Below are positions 1 through 13,677 of a stretch of DNA of 64,000 nucleotides, piece after piece (the stretch's first letter is position 1; each line of letters begins with the position of its first letter). Both the position numbers and the translations under genes were made by a program. Where the stretch lies: the NCBI GenBank assembly GCA_013399305.1, contig VXAI01000088.1, forward strand, positions 1,184,012 to 1,248,011, read 5' to 3'. The notes beneath the pieces were generated by a model. That model saw only the letters and a list, made by a program, of their open reading frames with translations. It searched no databases and was not told the origin of the DNA. Source of the stretch: Rostratula benghalensis (lineage: Eukaryota > Chordata > Aves > Charadriiformes > Rostratulidae).

Positions 1-3000
1 ATTATTTATATTACAAATCTCACATATCAAGTATTTGGTGGGAACTTGTGCTTCTGCAGATTTGCATAGCTTGTTTCACACATTGATTGAAACGTTATTC
101 TATCCGTGAGAGCATGGTCAGGGCCTGATGTGAAATTCCTCATCATCTAAGTCAGGACCGCTCCAATGCCGGTCTAATGAGGCTCCAGATGCGAGTAATT
201 TAGTTTTTTTACACCTCACCATAGCCATAGGGTAAAGGCACTTCCCTCATTTCTGTGATGGGCGTTGCTTGGAGGAGCAGCTGCAACATGAGACCACAGT
301 GCCCAGCTGGGGAGGCAGAGTGCCAGGCAGAGCTGGTACTCTACTTGAGCTGGGTAGAAGGCTTGTTCAGATTACACAAAGAGCAGAGTAGTGCAGCCAT
401 GTGCCTTACTTCATGCTCAATGGACCTCTTATTCACGGCTCTGATTGCTGCATGAAGCATCAGTTGAATGTGGAAGGAGAGACCTGTTATCATATAGGAG
501 AGCTGGTGATGCATCACAGCTGGGAGATTTTTGCAGGTACTACAGCTTACTGTGGAGGGAATACACAACCTCTCTCCTTCAGTACACTGACATTCAGACT
601 GAAGTGGAAATGATGCTGGAAAAGCAGTAGCGCTTAGCAGATGGATCTAGAGCCAGGCATGAGGGTTTTGCAAATCCTTCTGCTATTAGGCTCTCATTAA
701 TAGCTCTTTAAAGTGTTATTTTTCTGGGCCTTTAAAATGTTTTCTGTAAGCTGTTTGGTAGGATGGTGTCCTACTGCTTTTACTGGGCTTAGTAAAATAA
801 GGCCTGACTCAGCTGGGACTTCAAGGTTTTTACTGCAGTGCAATAAAAAAAAAAAAAGAGAGACAAGTTTAAGCACTTAGCTTTAATGACAAATCACAAT
901 TAGGATGCTTAATCTGTTTCTAGCACCTATAAAGCCTTCGGTCAGAGGCTGTCAAACTTCAGCGGAGCAGTCGATGATTTCTCTATTTACATGCTTTTGA
1001 ACAGCAATAGTATTACAGGTATGCCTTACTGAAAGGCAGGAGTGGCCTCTTGCTAGGAAAAAAAACCACTTGTGACTGTATATGGTGTGAGTATCTATAG
1101 CTCAACAATTAATTCTGCTCAGCAAGCAAGCTCATTTTATTTTGAAGCAAGCTCATTTTCTTTTGGGAAGAAGGCACAGCAAGCCTGTACTTAACTGATT
1201 TCAGGTAGACCTACTGAATCTCGGGTAAGTCCCCCACTTTTCAGGCCTGAGACCTTATATCACAATTGAGATGAGGTACCTGCATACATGGTTGACCAAC
1301 AGGGACATATGTTCATGGCATGTACCATCTCCAAGTGTATTTGTCCATTTCTGTAACCTTCTGCAACATTCTGCATCTAGTTTACAGCCCTCTGATTCAC
1401 ACTTTGGGGAATATCGGTAAAATATTTCTGTTATTAAGACAGGAGACATATGTATTTCAGCATTGCTCTATTCTTTTCTGGAGACTTCATAGTCTGAATA
1501 ACTCTTCAGCACTTGGCTTCCTCCCTGTGAAAGACATGGCGAGAAGTGATTCATTTTTATGTCTGATTCTTGAGTTACTCAAATCAAGACCACCCGTATA
1601 TTTTGCTGAAGCAGTATGGGAACTTATATACATCATACAGACTGAACAGCAGCATTTTCACAGTTGTGGGGGAAGGTGTCACTAAGCTACAATTTATTCA
1701 CTGAGAATCACTACACCATCCTTACAGATGAAAATATGCACAGAAAGGTCAAACCTAATTCACATTACACGCTACAGGTGTATGTGATACAAAATCAGCA
1801 AAAGACGTCTTCTGCTTTTAAGTATGTCTTTAGAGACTTGACACAGCCATCATCATGGCACGCAAAAGTCAATGGTTTCATGGCAGGAAAAACCCTGGAC
1901 CCTCATCTGTTTCTATGGGACATGAGGTGACACCGCTCACGGGGACACAACCCGAAAAGCATGGGGAGTGCTGAGAGATGGGTCTAGCAATAGAACTGAT
2001 CTCTGCAAGAGTATGAAGGAAAGGAGAAGAGGTGTGGCTGGAGGGGAGAGAGAGCACCTCTTGTCTGACATGATGGGGAGCTTGTGATCATCCTTTTTTA
2101 TAAGAAGAAGGCATGCTCATGAAGGGCTCATGTAGGCTGGGGAGATCAGTCAGCCCTGCTTTGTCGTTATTGCTAGACACGGAGAGGCAGAAGAAGAGAA
2201 AATATGATTTATTCCACCAGAAGCAGGGACTGGAGATCTTCTGGAGGCTGTGCACACCCCTGGCTGCCAGCTGCTGAGAGGCACCTGTTTGGACATATTG
2301 GGGGAAGGGGCCATGAAACCAACTGTCAAGAGTTCTTTGGGATGAGGAGCTGCCCCATAGCATGCTTGTAATGCTCACATCTTCCGCCCCATCCGTAAGT
2401 CCAGCTCCTCCAAATTCCTGGAGCTTGGCTGGAGGCATGAGTCTCCCACAACCTGATCCGTGTGAGAGTGGCTGGGTGCTGGAGACCTCTGGCTGGAGGG
2501 GTGCCAGATGCTGCTATGCCTTCATGGGATGCTCTGAGAGAGAGACCCACTGACCCTGGGTCAGGCACAGCAGCTCCCACAGCTGCCCTGGCCCCACCAA
2601 GAGCTGAGCTTGCATCCGCGACTTCAACCCTCCTGCAAATCCCCCCTTGGCCACTGCAGCCGCCTTTGGCAGCATTACAGCTCCCAAATCCTTCTCACCA
2701 TTCCCTAACAACCATGATGAGGTGCTGAAACATGGAAGCTGAAATCCCTGCATTATTGTTCTCCAGCGAAGCAGACTTGCAAAGGAACATGCCTTGAAAA
2801 CATCTGGTGTCGGGTTGGGAATTAGGACCAGATATGGCTTTACAATGACCAGATTATTGCACATGACACCACTGCCAACAACAGGGAAGTCCTTGTTTTA
2901 ATTAATCCAAAAAACAAAAAGCACTTTTTAAAATATTTTTTTTCCTCAGAAAATGTATGCCTTTGTCTGAAGACTGCATCTTATTCTGGATAAATTGAGG

Positions 3001-6000
3001 AAATAATCAATTTTCTGTGATAAGCCTGTAGTAAAAATAAATATTTTTTTCCTGTATCCTGCAGAAATTATATGCCTATGAATGTCAGTATAAGAGTTAA
3101 TGTTTCCAGTTCACTCTCAGTGCTGTGTCTCTTTGCATACCAACAGCTGAGAATGGCAAAGATGACACATGCTGGTTTTCTGTATTCTGCCTAGTTAGAG
3201 CTACTCTGAGTGCCAACACTTTCTGTAAGAATAAAAGGTACCTATCTATTTTCAATCCTTTTACAACTTTTCAAAGTAGATACATAGGAAATGCCCATTG
3301 TACTGATGTGTTTTCCCTAAAGAAAATTGGGTATTACTTTTTTTTTTTTTGTCTTTTTAGTAAATCCAGTGACAGAGTGACACAACGTTGAGTGCTGGGG
3401 AACTGGAAGGGGCAGGCACTTCTGTGTTGCAGACATTATCTGTAATGTTCTGTAGGAACCCTGAGTCTTTAAATATTGTCTTTACTGCTCAGAATTTATG
3501 TTCTTTGGGTGCTTGGAGCTTCTTCATGCCAAGTTCTAATCTGATGTTGGTAAGGATTGGCTTTCTTCTGACTCTGGAAAGTAAGTTTTCCTTGGAATAG
3601 AAGTTCTGAGTCTTATCCTGGAAGTTATTGGGTCTCTGCCTTGTCATTAGCTCATTTACCTCGAACTTTCCCATTTCTTCCACTTCCTTCCTTAATAGGC
3701 TCACTTGCTCAGCAAGCCTTTCCTACTCACAGCTCTTCCCAGAATCACAGTGCTAAGGGAGGTATGGTATTGGGAAACAGAGGCAAGTTGCCAAGGTAGC
3801 CTCTTGTCACTCGAACACATGTGTTGGGTGTTCCCAAAACTGGAAAGTACATTGGTCCTGAGGAGTCCAAGAGTGACAGGGAGATCTGGAAAGAATTGTC
3901 TCCCATTTTAGTGGCCGTTTGGACACATAAGATATTAAGGATCATTTTCTCTCTGAATTAAATTAGCTACTGGATTTGTCTAGAATACTCTAGAAGATAG
4001 CAGGGTGTGGCTACTGATGTATGGAGGTAATGCCTGTCCATTCTATGAATGTTACTGAAAGCAACTGAGTGCTGTATAGCCACATTGATTACTAGCCCAG
4101 TAATACCATAACTGTGAAAAGCTTAGTCCTTTTAGTAGAAGAGCCAGCCCAATGCTGCACATTTTTGCTTAATATTGGTGACTTAGTTCTAATCACGCTG
4201 CTGTCCCATTTATTCCTGGATTACCTAGTCCAAAATTCAACCACAAAGAATTTTCACGGAAAAATAAAATTTCCACTTCTCACTCACAGTAACGTTTGTG
4301 CCAGAAAGTGTTTACACGCTGCCTGAATCAGAACAAAATACCTACTGTATTATCTCACTGATTATAATTCATTCACAGCAGACATATCTACTACCAAAGA
4401 CAGTGAGCTGTCAGACATACATGTGGGCAGTTGAAGGGGATGAAGAAATACCATAGAAAACTCCAAGGAATACATACCTTTAAAAAATAGAAACATTGAC
4501 AGATATGACACATTTTGGGTGAAATCATGACTCTTTCCATGAAAATGCCTGTTATTCCCTTGGTCTAGAATTTTACACCTTAGGAATAATCTGGAAGGGT
4601 GAAGTTCTTACTAGCTTAAAAAGAACTGTTAAAGTTTGAATGTCCAAAGTATTGCGTGTTGTTGAGGAGGAACTGTAGATGAGACAGGAGAAGCTTAATC
4701 TGTCTTGACTAACGCTGACCATCTACCAATAATGGCACCTCCCATCGTGGATGCCACAGAGCAGAATGTGGGTTCTGGATTCTGGTGCTGGAATGATCCT
4801 CCACAATTCTTGAATACAATGTCGAAATCACTGCCGCTTTACTGAAGAACAAAAAAAGGCAATTTGTCTTCTGTGACAACTAAGATCAGAGTTGGTCTCT
4901 CACAAATCAGCAAGAGTAGTCCTGCTAGCTGTCCCATTTGTGTTTCTACTGTATTACAGGAACAAGAAACAGTCCAGCAGGGATTTTCCAAACCCACTGC
5001 ATAAATACGACTAGGACTATCTTTTATAAAATTTCAGTGGAAGTCATCCAATTCCTTTACAATCCTTAAAAAAACCCCACTGAGGATGAAAAGAAAAATA
5101 TTCTTAACTTTCTAAAATTTAATTTGAAGACATTTTCTAGTCCTGTAGTGTATTTCAGTACAATACATAAGATAAAAAACAAATAATGTAATTTTAGCCT
5201 TATCTCTATATTTTTTATTGAGCACTATTATGTTAAGGAAGAAAAGGAGGACAAAGCAAGAGTTATAAAAATAATGCCCAAGAAGTTGTTGCTATAAATT
5301 ATCTAAACCAGCAAGAAATGAAAGACAATTTCTATTCAGGGAATGATTTTTACAAATTACCATTTAGGTATTGTGTATTGGACAAAATATTAGGAACCTC
5401 ATAGTTGAAGTACTTCATATATGTTTTGGCTAACATGACAAAATTTGGGGGGGCAAAACTTCAACTTGTTAAAATGGGCAAAACAGTCATCTTTGTTCTG
5501 CTTCTTTTATGCCAATGTAAGAGTTTGAAAACCCAAAGAGGATTTAAGGGACTCATTTTGGTGAAGGAACTTTTCTAGACAGAGGAAGCTTTGACCTCTG
5601 ATGTGTGGTATATAACTAGAGCTCAATTTGAAGAGAAGGTGATAAAATCTTCTAGTTTTTAACACTTTTTTTTTTTTTTTTAAATGAGGAAATATTTTAA
5701 AAACCAGCAGAATTCCAGGTTTCCCAGATGCTAACTGTTGGATTCCCCTGTTTTAGGCTTGTATTGCCTCAGGGTACTTTGAGATAAAGTAGATGTAGAA
5801 CTGTTAACATTTTGTAGTGTCGTTTGTCAGAAGTGCCTATAAATGAAATCTTGAAGCCATACGAGCTTTTGTTATCCAGACTTAAATGTACATGTTGTTT
5901 AGATGAAAAACTGGCATGCTGCAAGTTTCCCATTTAATTTATGTAGAGTCTTCGTTCAACCAGCTGGATTTCTTTTGCTGAACGTTTTAATACTCACTAA

Positions 6001-6568
6001 GGGGAGAGCTGATGCCAAGAACAGGAAAAATAGCTGGCCCAGAGGAGCAAGTTATCTAGACTGACATAAGGAGAATATAAATACCTTCTATTTCTGGGTG
6101 AGAATCCAGTTAGAGCTGCTTGGGATAGCCCAAATGTACCATGAAAATGACGGCCAAAATGTGACCTTCTTTTACTCTTGCGCATCACGTGTGTGGTAAC
6201 ATCTACTTGCATTTAGGATTTGGTAGCTTTTAAGAGCTCAGGAGTAAGGGAAGGACTGGTGTCATTGATATACTTCTTACATGGAGCAGGAAGGTAGGTC
6301 TGGAGAGAATTGTTCTCTGACCTGCATCTTGAAAATTGCCGGTGAGGTTTATGAATGGTTCAGGTAATGCCTCCCCCACCAGCCTGCCTTTAATTTGTTG
6401 CACAGGCATTAGGGCTTTCTGAAGTCTTTTGTAGGCATCACTAGACTTAAGTAAGACAAATAATTTTATTTTATCTTCTGCCTGACTTTTCTAGCAGAAG
6501 CCTCCCAGGAATTAAGCAGTTAATCTTATCACCTGTGGCTGTGGATGCTCGCGTTTCTCCGCCGGTCT

Positions 6569-6606
6569 GGACCTAGGGCTGTACTATGGACCTACGGCTG
6601 TACTAT
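6569..6606. repeat. 19-bp tandem duplication (2 copies)
   Basis: Two adjacent 19-bp units, 6569-6587 and 6588-6606, differ at one base (GGACCTAGGGCTGTACTAT versus GGACCTACGGCTGTACTAT). This looks like a simple replication-slippage duplication in unique sequence. Confidence 0.9.
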
Positions 6607-7049
6607 GCCTTTCACCTTGTGAAAGCCCACAGGGGTTTCATCAGTAGCCTCTTATGACAGGCCCTGTGAAAGAACTTTGGACAGTCCAAATAATATCTCA
6701 GCTAAATCTCCTTTAGGTTTTGTTCCAGAGACTAGAAAAGCAGATCACCCTTTCCATAAAGGCATTTTGGTTTGCTGCTATGTTATGTCTGGAGTATTGG
6801 ACTGTAATATTTAAATCATGTTTAAATTTGTTCATATTAATAAGGTGTATCCCACAGTATGATTTCATTTTAGTGACTTTAAGAAATCTAAATTTGTTTC
6901 ATATTTTTAAGTGAAAGAAGTCATGCAGTTACTTACGCCAGTGTGAGTTCAAGATGTCTGAATTAATGGAGCACATGATTGTATGATACCATTTTTTACC
7001 CTTGTAAGTTGTACTTAAAATAGAAATATTAGCCCTTGATAGAAAAAGG

Positions 7050-7094
7050 TTAGATCTTGACTTAGATTAGATCTTGGCTTAGATTAGATCTTGC
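7050..7094. repeat. Short tandem repeat, period about 17 bp
   Basis: About 2.6 copies of a unit close to GATTAGATCTTGGCTTA run head to tail, with one G/A difference between copies. Each copy carries a BglII-like AGATCT core. It is a minor minisatellite-like duplication. Confidence 0.8.
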
Positions 7095-8779
7095 TATAGA
7101 TACAATAAGGGCACTTCTCAACCTCATGATGTCAACAGTCCAGTTGATGAGGTGGGCACAATAATAATACATGTTGCTGAGATGTCCTTCTCTGATCGGA
7201 TGTTACAAAAAATGGCATGTATTACTTGTAAAACATTACATATAAATCTTGGTGTTAATTGTTTCCACTAGTATCTTATCAGTAATTAATAACTGCTTAA
7301 TACATGAGTGAGAAAGCTGGGTCATTGCTGAGAAAGCCGAGAACTTCCAACTTAGCTCATGCCATTAACATTTGGCATTAGACATTTAGGCCAGTCAATT
7401 TGTATATTCTACACCAAAAAAAAAATTTTTTTCCATCTCACATCACTTATAAACATATTAAAAATTAAATTATTCACTGACTCACAGGATAACTGTGCAC
7501 ATGGTAAAAGCCTGTATTGAAAGGAGACTGTAGGAATTATGATTAAAATCTAGTACCTGGCTCTGCTTCCAGATTGTCTTTTAGACAGAAGAGTCATCTG
7601 TTTTCTTCACTGTGAAAATAATATGCCTCATAATAAATAGTATAAGAATATCATAAAATACCTTCAGACTATAGATTCCTTTCCTTTCATTTGATTCATT
7701 ACGCTGTACATTTTTACCGCTTTATTTTTGAAGCAGCTTGGGGAATACTCTAATAAGACGGATAGATAGAGGCAGCAAGAAAGTAGAGAGAGATTGCAAT
7801 TTTAGTAAGTGCATGGAAAAAACCACAACCATCTCTTGTGATTTTTTAAGCTGGAGGGGCTGACAAACTAGACAAGATGAATAAAAAAGAGTGAGTACAC
7901 GTAGAGATCCTAGTTAAGAGCAAGAGTGAAGTTGAGCATATGAATAAGGATTCATCTGCACTGAAAATGGATTTGCAGTGTCAGTACGTGAGACTGATAC
8001 CTTTGTCATCTGGCCTTATCACTGGCACGAACTCACGTTCTTGTGGGGAAACTTTGCCCCAAAATGAATCTTAAAGATTTTAGGATACATATATTTCTGG
8101 ACATAGTCTGTAACAGTAGCACTACATAATTTTCCACTTTAGCTTGGATGGTCCTAAAATCGTCTCCTCAGACTTCACTCCAGCCAGCAGTTCATTCACA
8201 GACCCACCCTGAAGCTTCATATCCTGATGGTTTTTACAGTGATTTACTCTCCAGAACATGTTTCCCTGCATATCATCTGAAACCGGATTTACTGTAGGAA
8301 AAGAATTGACAAAATAACCTGCTATTTAAAGAAAATGGACAAGCAAACATTGACAATAGAACAGTCTTAAATTCTAGGTTTCAGGATTATCTGCAGTTTC
8401 GTTATATAAGGGTTTTCTTTCCAGTCTTTGCTGTGTTGATGTTCATAAATCATTACAACATCCTTCTCACCTTGTGGAAGTCTGGCTTTTAAAAAGGGGA
8501 AAAAAAAGTGCAAAGTATGCTGGAATTTTCTTCAAATACAGTGTGATCCCAATCATACTGTATCTTCCTGCATCAGAAATGCCTCTACTACTTTTATGGT
8601 ACAGTGAATGTAAATTGAGAATCAAGCCTATGGATTCACATAAAAAATATTGATAGGTTTATATTTAATATGTGAGAAACCTGGGCACTAATATTTATTC
8701 TCCTCTGCCAAAATCCCATCAAGGTAACTCTGAAAGATTTTATGGTGCAGATATTGCTTAGATGCTAAATTTCAGCACT

Positions 8780-8781
<2 letters not shown>

Positions 8782-8811
<30 letters not shown>

Positions 8812-8829
8812 CTTTTTTTTTTTTTTTTT
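8782..8829. repeat. Poly(T) tract, 48 nt with one C
   Basis: Thirty T, one C at 8812, then seventeen T. It is the longest homopolymer in the window. On the minus strand it would read as a poly(A) tail, but the adjacent sequence at 8830-9200 is not a recognisable transcript or SINE. I call it low-complexity sequence. Confidence 0.9.
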
Positions 8830-11800
8830 CCCTTGCACAACTTCTTCTGAATGGTAGCTTTCATTTCAGGATTTTAACTTCTTGGGTAGCTGGAATTTCC
8901 TGCCAGTTCTGTGCTGCAGGGAGGAAGGGGCTGTTGGGCACTGTTAAGTGGGGAGCCCTCTTTGTCAGCAGTACTTATGGGAGAGAGTCAGCAGCATAAA
9001 TCAGTGCAGCTTTGTTTGTGCTCAAATACGGATTTGCTGTTCAAGAAACCCTGGCATTTTAGCTGTCATTTTCATTCTTGTTGTTTTCCTTCCGAAAGGC
9101 AGGTCTGTAGATTGTAGCTGGGGTGAAAATCCTGACCTCGACCTGCCTGCACTCCCCAGACTTCAGGCGCTAGCATTTATGGAAAAATGACTTTCAAATG
9201 TGTAACAGGTTTCTGGGAGTTCTTCATATAGGTATATTTTTGAAAGTCCTTTTGGGCTATATTGTGTACCATTGCTGTGCCTTCCTGTCACCTCTGTCCT
9301 TCTGCTTAAGGACCTTGTTTCTCATCATGTGCTAGTTATCGAGGCACTGTGCCGTGGTTAATCAAAGTGAAGCTAAGGTTTAATTGCAGTGGATTTATTA
9401 TCCTGTCTGTCAGCTCAATGACACCGCAGTGATCTTTCCACTAAAATTCCCTTTCCCACATGTAACATTGACTCTGTGAGACTTCTCTATACTTATCCAC
9501 TCTCCATCCAAGATTGCCAGGTCTCTGTCTTCCTCTTCAGCTGCTCAAGATGCTTCAGGTCATGCTGTTTTGTTTATTCCCTCCTTTCTCTCCCCCAACC
9601 CCCTCTATCCCAGCCTGGCATGTTGCTCTACTTGGGCACAAGATCTGCTTCGGAAAGAGAGACCAAAGAAAGAGAGAGACCAAAGAGAAAGGATGAAAAA
9701 CACCTAATCAGCTTAGGTTTTTAAAATAACTCAGTGTTTGCTTGATAAGGAGCAAACAAGTGAAAGGCTACTGCACATGGGGCACCCCATAAAATTCATG
9801 GTTCTTGTAGGACTGCGTCACTGAATCTGTGCAGCCCTAGCAAGCATTTTGAAGCTGGGCTGTGTTCACCAAAAAACAGTGAACATTTATCCATTCCCCA
9901 GGAATTAAGTTAATGGTCAGGGAAAAAATTTGAAAGCGGTTGCACTTCTCCAAAATCTTGGAGCCACAGGCTAGCTATTGAGCAGTATCTGCTACAATTT
10001 TTTGTGACATGTTCCAGAATGAGCATACTGGTTAGGATTTTGACAGGTGCTGTGGCACATGAAAATGTGACTGTGATGCTGACAGCTCTCCTTACAAAAT
10101 TGTCATAATGTTGAGAAATAAACCCTGGATTTGTGGTGTTAAAGGTGATGCTGGTGCAACTTAAATAAAAAAAAAAAAGGAGTATGTTTCTCTGTAGCAT
10201 CCACAGTTGGAAAAATTTGAGGATACACACATTATTAATACACTTGGGAGAGTATTTCTGTGTGCCTCGGACTGATCACTGAGAAAGAGGGCAACAAGTT
10301 TTGAACTCTCCTTGGAGCTTGTTCCCTGGACCCGGAAGACAAACTTGGAGCATAAAAGTTAATTATGTTTCTTCTGTAGCAAAAATTATATGTTTCATTG
10401 GATGCGCTATGTTTTTTTAGAGAACAAGCACCACTGACAATGCTTGAAAATCTTACTGCCATCTTTGTCAATGAGAACTGTTGTTGATCTTATTCCAGTT
10501 TTCTACAGAAACATTGTTCAGGTTTATTGGCAACTTTGGCATTTCTGGTGGAGAAGCTTGAGGTTTTAAAATATTTCCTAAATATATCACTTAAAGAAGA
10601 ATTATGTGAGTTTTACAATGCTGAGAAATCCTAATGAAAGGCAGAGAGGGTCCTCCTGTCCCTTCTGGGACCCGTGGTAGTTTGGTGAAAAGTGCTGGTT
10701 TCTATGGTTCATGGTCTACAATGACATTTAATCTGAAGAGCAGTTTGTCTGTGCTTTTAACCAGTGAATGGCTTGAGAACTACGTACTTTGGAAATCTAC
10801 TCTTATTACTAAAATTGTTTGTTTCACTACCTAGATAGTCAGATAAATGTCTATTGTAAGTAAACATGATATGACATAAGATGCTCCTTGGCATAACTGT
10901 TTTCATTTCATCATGCAACAGTGATTTGGCACAGCTACTGTCTGGTCCCGACAAAATTAAAACCTAATCACGAGGCTGGGCATTGTTCAAACAGATTTAT
11001 CATAGTCACATGGAATTACAAGCCAGCCTGTAGACCTGGTTCTTTTGGAACGTTGTTAACAGATTTTTAATTTAAAAATGTGAGAAGTTAGGCATCTCTA
11101 AAATGATAAATCCTTCTCTGCATGTGTTTCTTTGAAAGATGGCTGGGGACTTGACTTCTGAGCTCTTCATGAAAATGGGTTGGTAAGGTTGCACTGTAGT
11201 TTGCATGTCCCTCATTATTCCAGTGCAAGTGATGAAAGCTGCTAGTAACAAAGGACATTTGGTAAACAAAGGCCGGCTGACTTTGTATGAAGACCAGATC
11301 TGCCTTTTTGTCCCAGTTATGCACAATGTGGTAGCCAGCTTGCTATTTGCAGAGAGCCTGGGGCTGGAGAACCAAAGAGAGTCAAAGAGAGTCATGCGCT
11401 TTCTCAAGATGATGTTTCAAAGCAAGAAAGCACCAGAAACAAGATTTTTTTTTTTTTTTCTGAGAGAATGGCCTTACTTCTTAATTTTTGCTGGTTTACC
11501 TGACCCCTGCTGCTGTAGAGTGGCAGGGACTTCTTCTGTCCTGTGCATAGGTGAGGAAAGGGTCATGGTTCACAAGTTCATCCTCAGTGGAAGGAAAGCT
11601 GGTTGTTTTAGCCAGATGAGTGTTATTCTGTCATCTGTTAACAACCACAGACCCTGATTAGAGACAAGCAGACATGTATTTGTTCTCCTTCTTGATTGAA
11701 TTTTGACAATTAGTGATAACATTTGTGCAGGTTGGCAGCAACATTTTCTGGTTTGATTTATTCCCTACCCTTTCCCTAATCACAATCAAGTCTCTTTTTT

Positions 11801-13600
11801 AGTGGAAAATTCCTCTTTCATCTCCTTTTTCATGCTTGCCTGAAAAAAATAAAGTACTCTTTTTCAATCAGATGTAATAGGAAACAGAAATATTCTCCCA
11901 TTTATAATCTCTTAGTTTTTCTTCAGCTATGAAGGTTAAAAAACAGAGATCTACATAGCTTCTGCAGAATTAACTGGTGTTACATTTAATTAATCCTAGC
12001 ATTTCAGTCATCCAAGCCTTTAGAATTGTAAAGGGCCTGAGGAAGGAAAGACTTTCATTTAGTGTTTGTTTCATTTGTAATTATAACATTTGATTTCCCT
12101 CGTGGCCTCACAGTTTTCCTTGACTCTCTCTTCCAGGCTGTTTGTGGAAAGGAGCCCACCAAGCAGGAAACAAAAGAGTGAGCAACAATGGTCAACAAAA
12201 ACTAAGTCCTGAGAAAACAAAACTAGTATTCTTTCTTTAGTGTTACAGCTAGAAAAGCAGCAATATGGAATATCTCTCTTGTAGGCTTCAGTAACTGTTG
12301 GTTTTCCCTCAGAAAGGGACAAAAGTACTGGGCAAATAACCTAGCAGGTGTGATAATCTCAGGTGAGATGCTATTTCTATTAAACTGAGCAGAAATAGTG
12401 TTATGTGAGTCATCCTGCAAGAATAAATTGGTGATAATCTGACATCTGAGGAAAAGGAAGTGTTGCACACACAAATTAAACTGGGAGAGAGGACAAGCTT
12501 CCAAGTATAAACATAATGGAGCATTATTATCACAAAAAAAATAGAGCAGAAATGGGGCTAACTGGATTCAGGAGGTTATATTTGCACCTTTGACATGGAT
12601 GTTGTTGGAACAATTTTATTTCAGCCAAAGAAGGGACACAAAATAAGACTTAAAACCATTTTGAACCTGTTTGGGACCACCCAAATATGGTATTTCAGAT
12701 ATCAGTAGTTGTTGGATTAATTCTCAGTGCAAGTGAATCTAATTTTTAGACTTACTAATAACATCCAGAAAAATGGAGGAAAAGCCAGGGACCAGAGTGT
12801 TTTAATTCTACTTGTGTGTGGTTTACATCTACATACTCCTTTTTCCCTTCAGCAAATGCAGACTTTTCCCCCAGTGCAGGATATTTCTCCCTCTCCCTGG
12901 TCCGCACGCCCTTGCTTGCCCGAGCATCTTGCTAAACTGCTTCCATTAGCATTGTTGTAAATCACAAGGACAGCTAAGATTAGTTACCACTTTCGGAAGA
13001 GGGATAGTATCCAGTTGGACATACTTTTATTGTCATTCTCTATGAGTATCATCTGGTAACATCATACACATTTGAGAATCGTAAATTTTGTAGACAAGAA
13101 TGTTGTATGAGAAGCATCATTCTTTACAGTTACTTTGAATGGGAAAGTATTCTTTTCCCTCCAAAACAAGCACATTTTAATTTGAAATAGGGAGTACTAG
13201 TGCTCTTTCTGAGATAAAAAGTGTCGATAATGATCTTATTTTTAAGAGGAAAGCTTTCCAAGAGAATAAAGAACAGTCCCTTTGAATATAATTTTTCGGA
13301 AGTAAAGCTGATTTAGACATTCTGAGCAAGTTTGTTTCAGGTGGGAGTGCAATTGAGAAATAACAGCTTGGAAGGTGGAAATGGCCAAGATTTGTAGGAG
13401 CAGCAGCATAGCAGAATATCATTGTACCTGACAGTTATATTTATGATTTGAGATAAAGTGATAAAATATCTTCTTGGAGTTATCCTACTTTGAGTTACTA
13501 TTGTTTAAATTGCTAAGGTCTGGTCTACAGTTTAAATCAGCTAATGCTTGGCTAGAAGTCCTCCGAGTAGATCCCACTCCCCCAGCAAATATAACTCTGT

Positions 13601-13677
13601 ATCATAGAATCATAGAATGCTTAGAGTTGGAACAGACCTTAAGGATCATCAAGTTCCAGCTCCCCTGCCATGGACAA
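13601..13677 (-). mobile_element. CR1 LINE 3'-end fragment (minus strand)
   Basis: The plus strand begins with a tandem ATCATAGAATCATAGAAT, then a GTTGGAACAGACCTTAAGGATCATC-type segment and a CCCCTGCCATGGACA segment. This is the reverse complement of the 3' end of CR1, which ends in ATTCTATGATTCTAT and carries a GACCTT/AAGGTC-like hairpin stem just upstream. Only about 77 bp remain, so it is a severely 5'-truncated dead copy. CR1 is the dominant retrotransposon of birds and other sauropsids, so it also supports the taxonomic call. Confidence 0.88.

Larger units (their letters stand above)
1..13600. other. Intergenic DNA, no supported gene
   Basis: AT-rich non-coding sequence with short, unrelated open frames of at most 150 codons. 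None has a recognisable domain, a run of linked exons or a protein family signature. It contains poly(T)/poly(A) runs (for example 5666-5681 and 8782-8829), two small tandem duplications listed separately, and a moderately GC-rich patch near 2380-2700. It lies downstream of the 3' end of TMEM167A. I see no promoter, RNA gene or intact mobile element here. Confidence 0.6.

Noticed and set aside
11205..11657. 150-codon plus-strand open frame
   Set aside because: It contains a poly-Phe run from a poly(T) tract, overlaps frames on the other strand, and has no domain signature.
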